A DNA stretch of 64,000 nt from Hyphomonadaceae bacterium (GTDB taxonomy: Bacteria; Pseudomonadota; Alphaproteobacteria; Caulobacterales; Maricaulaceae), in assembly GCA_013001295.1 (NCBI GenBank), contig JABDMW010000032.1, forward strand, positions 1-64,000, read 5' to 3'. Position 1 is the first letter of the stretch, and every line of letters begins with the position of its first letter. Below the pieces are notes generated by a model, which was not told where the DNA came from, made no database searches, and saw only the letters and a list, made by a program, of their open reading frames with translations. Below, piece after piece: positions 27,258-36,269 of the stretch. The position numbers and the translations under genes were made by a program.

Positions 27258-28484
27258 CTAGGTCACTTTCTGGCGATGTTTAAACACGTCCGTGTCCCAG
27301 CTCTTGGTTGTCACAATATCTTCGAGTGCGTCCATCGTATCCCACACATCAACAAAGCGCAGGAATAATGGTGAAAACCCAAAACGGATCGTGTCGGGCG
27401 TGCGGAAATCCGACTTTATGCCCCGCGCCGCCAAAGCCTGTACGATTGGGTAGCCATGATCATCAAGCAAGCTGACATGCCCTGCACGTTGATCTGGATT
27501 GCGCGGTGAAGTGGATGTGAGACCCATCGTGTCGGCGCGTGCCAAACAAATTTCGCTTAAGCATTGTGCTTTCTTCATGATTTGACCGGTATCGACACCG
27601 TCAAAAACTTCGAGAGCCCCCGACATAGCTGAGAGCGATAGTATACCTGGGGTGCCGGTGACAAACCGGGCGCAGCCATCTGCCGGCTCATAGTCCCTTT
27701 CAAAAGCAAATGGACTTTTGTGGCCGAGCCAACCGGGCAGGGGCGAAATCAAATCACTCACGATTTCCGGATGCGCATAAATATACGCCGGTGCACCCGG
27801 GCCGCCATTGAGATATTTATAAGTACACCCCACGGCGAGTTTTGCACCTTTGTCCGTTAGGTTGAGCGTGATAATGCCGGTGGCATGGCTCAAATCCCAA
27901 ATGATGAGCGCACCGGATTTTTGGGCCTTTTTTTCGTAAGCTCTAATATCAATGATCTCGGCGCTTCGGTAATTGACCGCGCTTTTGATCAAGACGCCAC
28001 CTGTAGCCAGGGCATCAAAACCTTGGCCATGGGGAACCCGGTGAAATTCAGCGTCCGATAAATCAGACAATCCCTTGGCAATATATTGATCTGTCGGAAA
28101 TTCATCGTCTTCGATGATGATCGTCATTGACCGACAGAGCGGCAGGGCTGCTGCGGCCAGTTTGAAGATGTTCACAGAAACGCTATCGCAGATAATCACA
28201 TCGTCCGCGTTGACGCCAAGTAGGGGCGCAAGTTTTGAGCCCGCTTGTTGCGCCAGATCGATCCAACCGGCACTGTTCCACGACCCGACCAGCCCGTCTG
28301 CCCATTCTGTTTCCGCGGTCGTTTGAACCCGGGCTAAGGCTGAAAACGGGGCCGGACCCAAAGAATGCCCGACCAGATAAATTGTGTGATCAGGCAGTTT
28401 AAATTTGCTTCGACAATGGGCCAGCGGATCCTGCGCATCCAAATTCTGGGCGTCATTACGTGAGTTAGGAATATGAAAGGGCAT
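27258..28484 (-). CDS. kynU: Kynureninase
   Basis: A PLP enzyme that splits kynurenine to anthranilate and alanine in tryptophan breakdown. The 408 residues show 'IYLVGHSLGPAP' near the N-terminus, 'VIICDSVSVNIFKL', and 'WDLSHATG' (196-203) with the PLP-binding aspartate. 'GCTYKYLNGGPGAP' has the Schiff-base lysine at 223. Size and motifs are normal. No tryptophan dioxygenase is in the window, but the divergent gene 87 bp away is a kynurenine-formamidase-like hydrolase, so the pair may act in the same pathway. Confidence 0.95.
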   Translation of the reverse strand: MPFHIPNSRNDAQNLDAQDPLAHCRSKFKLPDHTIYLVGHSLGPAPFSALARVQTTAETEWADGLVGSWNSAGWIDLAQQAGSKLAPLLGVNADDVIICDSVSVNIFKLAAAALPLCRSMTIIIEDDEFPTDQYIAKGLSDLSDAEFHRVPHGQGFDALATGGVLIKSAVNYRSAEIIDIRAYEKKAQKSGALIIWDLSHATGIITLNLTDKGAKLAVGCTYKYLNGGPGAPAYIYAHPEIVSDLISPLPGWLGHKSPFAFERDYEPADGCARFVTGTPGILSLSAMSGALEVFDGVDTGQIMKKAQCLSEICLARADTMGLTSTSPRNPDQRAGHVSLLDDHGYPIVQALAARGIKSDFRTPDTIRFGFSPLFLRFVDVWDTMDALEDIVTTKSWDTDVFKHRQKVT

Positions 28485-28571
28485 TCCAAACTAATGCCCG
28501 ATTGGCAGATAAAGGGCTAGCGAAATTGTTCAAACTCTTGCCATGAACCTCGCATTCAATCACAAGAACCT

Positions 28572-29501
28572 ATGCGGTATTTATTGATTTCACTTTTATC
28601 CAGTTCAGTTTTTCTTTCGGGGTGCTCGACCATGACCGATGCGGAGCAACCAATAACCGAGACTGTGGAATCCAAGCTCATGTCTTGGGCAGATTTGACA
28701 ACGCGGCCCCAACCCAGCCCGACAGAGTCGATTCGCGTGGGAATAGGTGCAACAGATATTGTTGATCTCTGGATTCCCGAGGGTAAGGGACTGCACCCGA
28801 CAGTTATAATGATCCATGGGGGGTGTTGGCAAAAGGCGATCGCCGATCGAACCCTGATGAATTACGCCGCCGAAGATTTGCGTCAGAAAGGACTGGCGGT
28901 CTGGAATATCGAATACCGCGGTGTAGATGAAGAGGGCGGTGGCTATCCGGGCACATTCCAGGACGTTGCCAAAGCGATTGACGCGCTTCCAGCTCTTGCT
29001 GAAAAGTACAACCTCCGCGCAGATAAGATCGTGGCGTATGGTCATTCCGCCGGGGGACATCTTGCCACGTGGGCGTCATTGCGGGGCAATCTGGATCCCT
29101 TGAGCCCTACGTTTGTCGAAAATCCCACAGTTATCCACGCAGTAATCAACTCGGGCGGTCTCGCGGATTTGAAGGCCTCGACACCCGTGACATTGCAAAG
29201 CTGTTTGGCGGAAATTGTTGACGATTTGACGGGGCCATCAAGTGCTACGCGCCCCGATGTATTCTCTGATACATCGCCGGCCGAAATGTTCCCGGGTAGT
29301 ACATTCCACATAAGTGTTAATGGAGATAAGGACAGAATCGCGCCGCCAGAATTGGGAATTGCCTATACCAAACGGGTTATGGGTTCAGGAATGAAAGCGC
29401 AATATGTCGAAGTGCCGGATACAGGTCATGTCGAGTTGATCGCACCGGACACGGACGCATTTGACAAAACGGCTGAGCTTTTGATCGAATTTTTCGACTA
29501 A
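28572..29501 (+). CDS. Lipoprotein alpha/beta hydrolase, kynurenine formamidase-like
   Basis: A 309-residue protein with a lipoprotein signal (lipobox LSGC, Cys18). It has an alpha/beta-hydrolase domain with the oxyanion motif HGGCW at 82-86, the nucleophile elbow GHSAGG at 157-162 (Ser159), and a C-terminal DTGHVEL that provides the histidine. HGGxW and the spacing resemble the animal-type (AFMID) kynurenine formamidase rather than bacterial KynB. It is divergent from kynU, which supports a role on N-formylkynurenine. The lipoprotein signal would place it in the envelope, which is odd for a cytosolic pathway, so another ester or amide substrate is also possible. Confidence 0.8.
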   Translation: MRYLLISLLSSSVFLSGCSTMTDAEQPITETVESKLMSWADLTTRPQPSPTESIRVGIGATDIVDLWIPEGKGLHPTVIMIHGGCWQKAIADRTLMNYAAEDLRQKGLAVWNIEYRGVDEEGGGYPGTFQDVAKAIDALPALAEKYNLRADKIVAYGHSAGGHLATWASLRGNLDPLSPTFVENPTVIHAVINSGGLADLKASTPVTLQSCLAEIVDDLTGPSSATRPDVFSDTSPAEMFPGSTFHISVNGDKDRIAPPELGIAYTKRVMGSGMKAQYVEVPDTGHVELIAPDTDAFDKTAELLIEFFD

Positions 29502-29504
29502 ATT

Positions 29505-30152
29505 TTAATTCTTCTTACTGGTCCCGAACCATTTGCGAAAAAAGCCGGACACGGCTGTTTTCTTTTCAGCGAGGTCATCTCCTGCTGCGTCTGCGGCGCT
29601 CCCGATTTTGTCGGCGATCGGGTCGACATGCTTGGTTTTTAAGTTTCTAAAGAACCGACGGATCGACAAAAAGCCAATCAACAACAGACTCAAAAATACG
29701 ATATTGAACCACGGAATTAAAAACGTGTTCGGTCCGTCGACGCGTTTGATTTTATAAGCGTTGGGAAAAGCGGAGAACATTTTGATCCGCCAGCCATAAT
29801 GACTGACCGCCACCCAGGTATCATCTTCTTTGCCGATGCTTTGCGCTTTAGCATTGAGGTCAGCGCTGTCAAACTTGAAGTAGGGTGGCCAAGCCCAATT
29901 GGTATCCTCATTGCGGTAAACTTTCGGTTTGCCGTTTTTGCCAGTTGTGTTGATAAAACGCACATCACGGGTGGCATTTTCCTTGGTATTGGCGTCCGGC
30001 TGGTCCCAGAACCAGACAAAGCCGCCGACATCCATTCGTTTTACGTCGGCATTAATGACCTGCACGATATCGCGCTGCGGCAGATAATAGTGCAGCACTG
30101 CACCCAGCCAGATCAGGAAAGCTCCTTTTAATATGCGTCGTATCCAAATCAT
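29505..30152 (-). CDS. DUF1523 family membrane protein
   Basis: A 215-residue protein with an N-terminal membrane helix (about 7-22) and a second helix at 146-165. Between them is a periplasmic domain with the DUF1523 features 'LHYYLPQRDIVQV', 'WFWDQPDAN', 'VRFINT', and 'NTNWAWPPYFKFDSADL'-type aromatic residues. The cytoplasmic tail is basic and rich in alanine. The function is unknown. It is the last gene of the six-gene AAA operon and converges with the hydrolase gene, with 3 bp between the stops. Confidence 0.8.
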   Translation of the reverse strand: MIWIRRILKGAFLIWLGAVLHYYLPQRDIVQVINADVKRMDVGGFVWFWDQPDANTKENATRDVRFINTTGKNGKPKVYRNEDTNWAWPPYFKFDSADLNAKAQSIGKEDDTWVAVSHYGWRIKMFSAFPNAYKIKRVDGPNTFLIPWFNIVFLSLLLIGFLSIRRFFRNLKTKHVDPIADKIGSAADAAGDDLAEKKTAVSGFFRKWFGTSKKN

Positions 30153-30162
30153 GTCTGCCTCC

Positions 30163-30432
30163 TTAGCTGCCTGTGTGCGCTAAAAATATAAGTATGGCGG
30201 CGATTGCCGCCGGGAAGATATAAATCTTCAAGGCCAGTCTTCGGCGCGTGCGTTTATTGTGTTCAACAAGACCTTCCTCGATAAAATCTTCTTGGCTGAT
30301 GTTGCGTTCCATATCATCATATTCGGCCTTCAGTTTATCACGTTTCTGGATGCGCGAGACGACCGAAATTCCGACATAGATGACCGTCAAAATAAAAAAC
30401 ATGACGACTAATTTGGAAATAATTCCGATCAT
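30163..30432 (-). CDS. Small membrane protein in the AAA operon
   Basis: An 89-residue protein from ATG 30432, which overlaps the preceding gene's stop (ATGA) and has 'aggtgg' at good spacing. A hydrophobic helix at about 3-23 is followed by a charged, probably coiled-coil middle (RIQKRDKLKAEYDDMERNIS) and a second hydrophobic helix near the C-terminus. This makes a hairpin in the membrane with a polar loop of about 40 residues. The family is not recognised. Confidence 0.65.
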   Translation of the reverse strand: MIGIISKLVVMFFILTVIYVGISVVSRIQKRDKLKAEYDDMERNISQEDFIEEGLVEHNKRTRRRLALKIYIFPAAIAAILIFLAHTGS

Positions 30433-31769
30433 TTTTTCCACCTCTTGTTAATCGCTGAACCCCATGGATCGACCCTTAGTTTTGCACTTCCGTCTTGCAT
30501 GCTGGGTTCCGGCCCAAACAGTTCTTCGCGCGCACCGGCCTTGTCGATCACATACTCGTCCGCCAAAAACTTTGACACATATTCCCGCTTTGGGTCTGAC
30601 CAGGAGCGGTAAGCATTATAGAACGCGTCTTTGTGGCAGATAAACAACTGTCTGAAATCGAGTGGTGACAGTTCTGCCAACAACATATTGATCAGGTCTT
30701 TATTTTTATGCTGGCTGGAGCGGAACGCATAGAAATAAGCAGGGTCTTCGGGCTCCAATTCCGGGAAGGTTCCGCCCATGCTGGCCCAGCGCCACATCTC
30801 CATCAGGCCTTTATATTCCGGTGGCATTTTCGATGCGTATTTGCGGCTCATGTGACGCATTTGCTGACGCGTCATATTTTTTAGTTTGTCGCCTTCATTG
30901 GCAGCTGTGGCAATTGTGATGAAGTCGAGCTTTTGCTGCAAGATCGCCGCGGCTTCTTCGTCCGGTGCCGACACAATCAGTTCGGTGAGTTTCAGATCAT
31001 ACATGAGTTGGGCGATGCTTTTGCGATCCTTGATATCGAGCGCATAATCCACCGGCAAATCATCGGTCGGCAGGGAGGGGTCATGCATGATGACTGTCGG
31101 GCGCTCTAAGTCCCGAAACACATATATGCCGCCGAAGTGGGTCGTATAATAATTGCCCTGCTCATAGGTCATGGATTTGAGCTTGATCGGGTTGCGCTGA
31201 ATATTGCCCGTGCGTTTCGCCATTTCGATCATCTGAGCGATCAAGACATCATCCCACCAGGCATCATCGCGCTTCATGAAATCTTCAATATGCTTTGCCA
31301 GGGCTTTCGATTCCTTGACATGTGATTGCACGGTGTCAGCTTCGATTTGAATTTGATTGATTTGAAATAGATCTTTCGGCGTGTCAACTTTGAAGACGGA
31401 GTTCAGCATTTCGCCGGCCACGGCTTCACGTGCCGTCAGCGCGAACAGCTGATCTTCATTTTCTTCAATGAAGTCGCGCAAGATAGAGCGAGACGTCGAG
31501 AAATGAGAGTTGAGCAAAGGAGCGGTTTTCTGATCCGTCGTCATTAAAATAAACTGGCGGTTAAAGCCCAAATGATTGAGATACAGATTGTCCCCGAATT
31601 CGTCACCGATCTCGGGCGAAAAGCCGGATATATCGATGTGAAACTCGGTGAGTTCTGTTTCTTTGTTGATCAGATGCTTTAGCGCGCGGTTATAGCGCGC
31701 GACCATCGCCGGCGAACTAATTTCAATCAGATTGCCGTACATCAGGCCGCGTCGGACGAGGCGCATCAT
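30429..31769 (-). CDS. Unknown 446-residue protein (possibly the DUF6638 group) in the AAA operon
   Basis: A soluble 446-residue protein with no signal or membrane segment and no enzymatic motif I can identify. The N-terminal 190 residues are helical and charged. Further on there are aromatic-rich stretches such as 'YEQGNYYTTHFGGIYVFRDL' and 'MWRWASMGGTFPELEPEDPAYFYAF'. The C-terminus ends with a short basic tail. I recall proteins of this kind (DUF6638) next to AAA ATPases and DUF1523 proteins in Rhodobacterales, but I could not check this. The start is the first of two adjacent ATGs (31769), 34 bp after the AAA gene. Confidence 0.65.
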   Translation of the reverse strand: MMRLVRRGLMYGNLIEISSPAMVARYNRALKHLINKETELTEFHIDISGFSPEIGDEFGDNLYLNHLGFNRQFILMTTDQKTAPLLNSHFSTSRSILRDFIEENEDQLFALTAREAVAGEMLNSVFKVDTPKDLFQINQIQIEADTVQSHVKESKALAKHIEDFMKRDDAWWDDVLIAQMIEMAKRTGNIQRNPIKLKSMTYEQGNYYTTHFGGIYVFRDLERPTVIMHDPSLPTDDLPVDYALDIKDRKSIAQLMYDLKLTELIVSAPDEEAAAILQQKLDFITIATAANEGDKLKNMTRQQMRHMSRKYASKMPPEYKGLMEMWRWASMGGTFPELEPEDPAYFYAFRSSQHKNKDLINMLLAELSPLDFRQLFICHKDAFYNAYRSWSDPKREYVSKFLADEYVIDKAGAREELFGPEPSMQDGSAKLRVDPWGSAINKRWKK

Positions 31770-31803
31770 CGGACAAATCTCCGCTTATGTGAACGACCGG
31801 GTC

Positions 31804-33756
31804 TCATCCACGGTCTTTCAAATAACGACGCTTTGCTTCTTCCATGCGCTCCATGTCGCGCACCGCGTTTTCAATCGCGACCTCGTCGGATTTATCGGCA
31901 TAGCGGAATTCACTATCAGCGTAACGGTTAATCTCTTGAATGACCATATCGAGCGTGATCGGCTTGGACAGCTTGCTGATCATTTTCTTTTTGGTGTCAT
32001 AATCCTTGGTCAGGAACTTATCCGGATTTTCCATCCACTCATCCGGAAGTTCAAAATCCATAGCGCGGACTTTGACGGCATCGGTAATGTTTTTAATCGC
32101 CCTTCCGGTGAAACGTTCGTCGGCTTCCTGGATCCCTTTGAGATAGGTGCCGAGTTTGGCGATGGTGTCCATGCGGCCAATGTCCGAGGAGATCCGATCA
32201 AACACATTGAGAAGCTCTTCCTCGAGCGGGCGGGAGTGTTTGTCATAACTGGCCGAGACCGCCTTCTTGACCTCTTGAGCGGCAAACAATTTATGCTTGC
32301 CCACCGGGATTTTGTGGTTGTCGCCCATCAGCAGATGCAAAATATCAATATAGTCTTCGCGGGATTGCGGCCCGTCGACCAGAAAGCGCGCAGCGGCGCG
32401 TTGGCGCAACGCATCATCGACATTTTCCGGATAGTTGGAAAACATCCCAAATGTACAATTGCCGCGCACAACGGTATTGGCGCCGGCAAAGCTTTCCATC
32501 AGGACAGCCGTAATCTCAAGCTGCCCGGCGCTCGATTGCCGGTCACCCCTTTTGCCGGCGAGCTGATCAATATCATCAATTGTGCCAAAGCCGATCACAT
32601 TCGGATCAAGCACGTTTTTGATAAACGCCTTTGCGTTTTGGGCTGACTTGCCTTGATAACTGTCAATGCTGTCTGTGGACAGGTTTTGGTAGCGGAACGG
32701 GTAATTGGCGTTGGCGCAATAATCATTGATCAGGCCGGCCATCATCTGGATCAGGGTGGTTTTACCCGTGCCCGGGGCGCCGTCGCCCATAAAGGTGAAG
32801 ATAAATCCGCCGAGCTCCGCAAACGGGTTGAGCTTGCGTTCGAAATCATAGGCCATCAACATTTTTGACAGCTTCATGGCCTGATATTTGGCGATATGGT
32901 TGCCGACCACCTCATGGGGTTTTTTGAACGTCATGGTCAGCTTGGTGGATTTCCCATGCCCGGAGGGGGTAAAGCCATTGATCTCGAAATCATCGGCTTC
33001 AACCCGGTAATTGGCCGACGTAAACGGCGCCAAGCGCGGCGTATTGGCGGCGCGCAGCTCAACCTTTTCCATCAGTTTTTCAAAATAGGCGATGACAACG
33101 GGGATGAGCTTGTCTTCACTGGTCGCGAACAATGCCAAATCCTGATCGAGCTCCCACAACGCGCCGGTCAGCGCCATTTGCGGGTTATCGGTCAAAACTT
33201 CTTCAACTTCGCCAATATCGACCGAGACGTCAGACGGATCGGCATGGGCATTGGCTAACAGGAAGCCGGACATATTTGCGAATACGTGCAGGCTGATCAG
33301 CGAGTTCGCGGCCAAAAGTTCCGAAAACTCACCGCCTTTATTGCTTGCGAGCTTGCCGGCAAGGTTGTCTTTCATCAACTCGGTCAAACCGGTCTGATCC
33401 GCGTATTGATCGGCAACCAACATGGCAGTTGCCAAGGCGCGGCGTAGACTATGCAAAACACCCGCTTGCATCGGGCTGGTGAGCGGATCATCCGGATTGG
33501 AGCCCATGACCCGGTCAGCTAAATGCACACCTTCCGGGCGGGCGGTATTCTGCGTGACAAGTCCCGGCGTGGTGGAACGAAATCGGCGGCGTGTGCCGAT
33601 GCCTGTGGATTTTTCTTTGGCAGGCGCCGCCGCGGCTGCCGATTTACGGGCCAGGCGCGGCGTATGATCAAACCCGTCGAGTAGGGCAACGGCGGCCGTG
33701 TACTTCTCGCGGATCAGGTCTTCTTTGAGTTCCATTTGTGCAGATGTGGTTGACAT
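31804..33756 (-). CDS. AAA-family ATPase of unknown function
   Basis: A 650-residue protein with a long helical N-terminal region (1-310) and one AAA module. The Walker A GAPGTGKTT is at 326-334 and the Walker B-like segment is IGFGTIDDID (388-397, Asp394-Asp395). A sensor region GMFSNYPENVDDALRQR follows at about 437-453, with candidate arginine-finger residues. The C-terminus is helical and charged. The module is a clear nucleotide-driven machine, but the surrounding protein does not match a named AAA class known to me. It lies between two proteins of unknown function; the first operon product is a coiled-coil protein that might be its substrate or scaffold. Confidence 0.8.
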   Translation of the reverse strand: MSTTSAQMELKEDLIREKYTAAVALLDGFDHTPRLARKSAAAAAPAKEKSTGIGTRRRFRSTTPGLVTQNTARPEGVHLADRVMGSNPDDPLTSPMQAGVLHSLRRALATAMLVADQYADQTGLTELMKDNLAGKLASNKGGEFSELLAANSLISLHVFANMSGFLLANAHADPSDVSVDIGEVEEVLTDNPQMALTGALWELDQDLALFATSEDKLIPVVIAYFEKLMEKVELRAANTPRLAPFTSANYRVEADDFEINGFTPSGHGKSTKLTMTFKKPHEVVGNHIAKYQAMKLSKMLMAYDFERKLNPFAELGGFIFTFMGDGAPGTGKTTLIQMMAGLINDYCANANYPFRYQNLSTDSIDSYQGKSAQNAKAFIKNVLDPNVIGFGTIDDIDQLAGKRGDRQSSAGQLEITAVLMESFAGANTVVRGNCTFGMFSNYPENVDDALRQRAAARFLVDGPQSREDYIDILHLLMGDNHKIPVGKHKLFAAQEVKKAVSASYDKHSRPLEEELLNVFDRISSDIGRMDTIAKLGTYLKGIQEADERFTGRAIKNITDAVKVRAMDFELPDEWMENPDKFLTKDYDTKKKMISKLSKPITLDMVIQEINRYADSEFRYADKSDEVAIENAVRDMERMEEAKRRYLKDRG

Positions 33757-33765
33757 ATGTTCCTC

Positions 33766-34887
33766 TTAATAACTCAAAATGCGGGAATTATTCCCGACGA
33801 CATATTTGCGGATCCCGCGTAAACTCGGATGGTTTTTTTCTTCCAAAACCTGATAGGCCCGATGTGGCAGAATCAGCGAGCGACGGATATCGCTGACGCC
33901 CTTGTCCTGTGCCTCCAGATCGCGCTTATCGATGGCGTACACCTCACGCTCGGCCGAGCTGAAAAATCCGGTCTTTTCCGAAGTGGTTTTTTGCGAAACC
34001 AGACTTTCGATGGTCCAGGTCAATGCCCAATCTAGGCCTGGTTCGCCGGCAGCATCGGCCAACACATCGCGCAGCGGTCCGTGCTGCTCGGTGAATTTGT
34101 GGCTATACATGGGTCCAATATGAAAGCGGCGCAGCATTTTCGGGTGCAGGTTGGGGAAGTCACGGTCGAATCCACGTGCAATGGTCAACAGCTTTAGCGA
34201 CGACATAGACTGCGCCATCAAATGGCTTTGCACCCGCGGCCAACGCCGCTCATCCTTGGGCAAGGCTTTCTTGCCGGAATCCTGAATTTCCATCAAGTAC
34301 ACTTGGGGGACATTGGACTCGGAGTCATATTTGGCCCAATAGATCAGGTATTTACGGCGCTGGCCGCGCTTTTGCGAACCGGTCCAAATCACCTGCGGAT
34401 CGTTTTGTGACAGGAACAGTTTCTCGCTGTTTAAGTATTCATAATATATCCGTTGTGACATGGCATATTGCAGCTTCGTCGGGGCGGAGCGCTCGGTCAG
34501 GATATGATTGATCATATCCTTCTTCAGGCGTTCCTGAGAGGGCAGGGACTTCAAGTGCTCCTTGGCCTGCAGGGCATCCGCCGCCATTTGCAGCGTTTCC
34601 GAGAACACCGGAAAGCCGCTGTCGCGCTTGTCAATATTGAGCAGGGTTTCAGAATGATCGCCAACCCGGTTCGCCATCAGATATTTATAGGACAGGGCCG
34701 TGAAGGTGGTGGACAGACCCTCCAGATACCATTGCAAAATGGTCGCTTCGGGCGTGGTGATCAACTTCTCTTTCTTTGACAGCTTGGTCACCTCTTTGAG
34801 GTGCTCATTAATGCGGGCAAATTTCGCGAAGTATCGTCGTGTGGCCTGCGCCCCTTCTAGAACCTTGTGATCGTGCGTAAGATCCAC
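33766..34887 (-). CDS. Unknown 373-residue protein in the AAA operon
   Basis: A soluble protein of 373 residues with no recognised motif. The N-terminal half is helical ('ATRRYFAKFARINEHLKEV', 'KSLPSQERLKKDMINHIL'). The middle contains a beta-like stretch 'KYLIYWAKYDSESNVPQVY', and the end is basic and hydrophobic. The start is GTG 34887, which directly follows the stop of the coiled-coil gene, so translation is coupled. It precedes the AAA ATPase gene by 9 bp. A partner or adaptor of the ATPase is a reasonable guess only. Confidence 0.62.
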   Translation of the reverse strand: MDLTHDHKVLEGAQATRRYFAKFARINEHLKEVTKLSKKEKLITTPEATILQWYLEGLSTTFTALSYKYLMANRVGDHSETLLNIDKRDSGFPVFSETLQMAADALQAKEHLKSLPSQERLKKDMINHILTERSAPTKLQYAMSQRIYYEYLNSEKLFLSQNDPQVIWTGSQKRGQRRKYLIYWAKYDSESNVPQVYLMEIQDSGKKALPKDERRWPRVQSHLMAQSMSSLKLLTIARGFDRDFPNLHPKMLRRFHIGPMYSHKFTEQHGPLRDVLADAAGEPGLDWALTWTIESLVSQKTTSEKTGFFSSAEREVYAIDKRDLEAQDKGVSDIRRSLILPHRAYQVLEEKNHPSLRGIRKYVVGNNSRILSY

Positions 34888-35964
34888 TTAGGCTCCATAA
34901 GCGTTTTTGTCGTGCATTTCGACGATCTTTTCAAACCGGCGAGCGAAGCGCTCATCTGCCTTGGCTTTTTCTTCCAAAACCTTACGGGCAAAGACCATAT
35001 GATCTTCGTGCTTCTCCATCATATCCGCCATATGCTGATTGGTGGCCGCACCAATGGCTGACATGGCCGCTTGCGCTTCCTGGTCAGTTGCCACGCCGAT
35101 CTCGTTGATCTTGTGGGCCACGTCCTGCTGCTGCGCGGTCTTCAAGGACTTGGTCAGCGCATCATACAACACGACGCGTTGTTTGGTGTCGGTGGCGAGC
35201 TTATTGATCAGCACCATTTGCGTGGCTGACTGATTTTGCAAGCTGTCGACCCAGCTTTTGCCTTTTTCGATATAGCGCTCCAGCGTCTGGCTCTCGGCCA
35301 ATTTGACCTGCTCTTGCTTGGCCAGTTCATTGTACTGGCCATTGATCTCGGCCAGCTGGCTTTCCAGCTTGGCGCGTTTGGCGGCGTCCTGCTCGACGGA
35401 GATTTTACCCTCGAGCTCGATGATTTTCGGATCCAGTGCTAAGAGTTCTTCCTTGACGTTTTTCAAGAAATTGACAGCATTTTCGCGGTCCACCAAAGTC
35501 TGTGAAAGTTGTACTTCCACGCGGCCTTTGTGGGTCTCCAGATCATTGAGCTGCTCTTGCAACATAGTCTGGATCACGTTGGATTTGCCGATCAAATCCT
35601 GCAATTTGTCCTCGATCGAGGCCGTGCGCACCCGCTCCTGGCGCATGCTCTCGGCCCGGTTCTTCGAGAAGATGCCGATAAATTTCTCCCACCCGGTTTT
35701 GGACCGCATGGCGTCAAAATCTTTGGAAAATCCGGCCGTAACATCGTCGAGGCCCAAGATGAGCTCGGCGATATTGGCATTCATCAATTCCGAATGGGCA
35801 TGCACATCATCGAGCGTTGCATTTTCAATATCGATGGTGATATCGGCGCCGGTGGACATTTTGTCCCGCGCTTGCTCGATCCGGCTCGAAAGCTCGGCTA
35901 TTTTTGATTGGGCCGCAGCCACTTCTTTTTTCGATTGTTCAATTTGTGCGTCTAAACTCGCCAT
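34888..35964 (-). CDS. Long coiled-coil protein, possibly TelA-like, first gene of the AAA operon
   Basis: The ATG at 35964, with 'ggggagag' upstream, gives 358 residues. The chain is nearly all alpha-helical and charged, with heptad-like coiled coils at about 3-35 and 140-230 and no signal or membrane helix. A tryptophan-bearing segment 'TGWEKFIGIFSKNR' near 95 is followed by long helices. The C-terminal part, 'VLINKLATDTKQRVVLYDAL', has a faint likeness to the TelA toxic-anion-resistance family, and the overall look also resembles PspA/ESCRT-like filaments. Neither is proven. It is the first gene of the six-gene unit. Confidence 0.68.
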   Translation of the reverse strand: MASLDAQIEQSKKEVAAAQSKIAELSSRIEQARDKMSTGADITIDIENATLDDVHAHSELMNANIAELILGLDDVTAGFSKDFDAMRSKTGWEKFIGIFSKNRAESMRQERVRTASIEDKLQDLIGKSNVIQTMLQEQLNDLETHKGRVEVQLSQTLVDRENAVNFLKNVKEELLALDPKIIELEGKISVEQDAAKRAKLESQLAEINGQYNELAKQEQVKLAESQTLERYIEKGKSWVDSLQNQSATQMVLINKLATDTKQRVVLYDALTKSLKTAQQQDVAHKINEIGVATDQEAQAAMSAIGAATNQHMADMMEKHEDHMVFARKVLEEKAKADERFARRFEKIVEMHDKNAYGA

Positions 35965-36123
35965 GGTCTCTCCCCATTCATTCACGTTTCTTACCACCCA
36001 ACATAGGGAGGTTTTGTAGTTTTTCAATCGCTGGCTTGGGGAAATCGTACGGGAAAGGCGGAATTCTAACATCTTCCTCTTTGGGCATATAACAGCTAGT
36101 TGTTGTTAAAAATTACGGATTTA

Positions 36124-36138
36124 CGGTGACAGTTACCG
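36124..36138. promoter_or_regulatory. Candidate operator: near-palindrome in the divergent region
   Basis: CGGTGAC-A-GTTACCG is a 15-bp inverted repeat with one mismatch, flanked by ATTT/AAAT. It lies in the 305-bp gap between the AAA operon (minus strand) and the DUF302 gene (plus strand). It is the only strong symmetry in that gap and could be bound by a dimeric regulator of either transcript. No regulator gene is adjacent. Confidence 0.35.
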
Positions 36139-36269
36139 AAATCATTGTAAACGCGTGCACGAACCCCAGACAGCGTTTATTTAAGCGCTGAAAATTTGAC
36201 CCCGGTCAAGACGACCGCTGCACGCGAACACACATTGGGCGCAAAGCATTTGAAAACAGCGGAGCGAAT

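Noticed and set aside
31732-32646. 304-codon plus-strand frame antisense to the AAA ATPase gene
   Set aside because: The minus strand encodes clear Walker motifs; the antisense frame has no recognisable domain or ribosome site.
35303-36019. 238-codon plus-strand frame over the coiled-coil gene
   Set aside because: Ser/Leu-rich translation typical of the reverse complement of a helical protein; no start signal.
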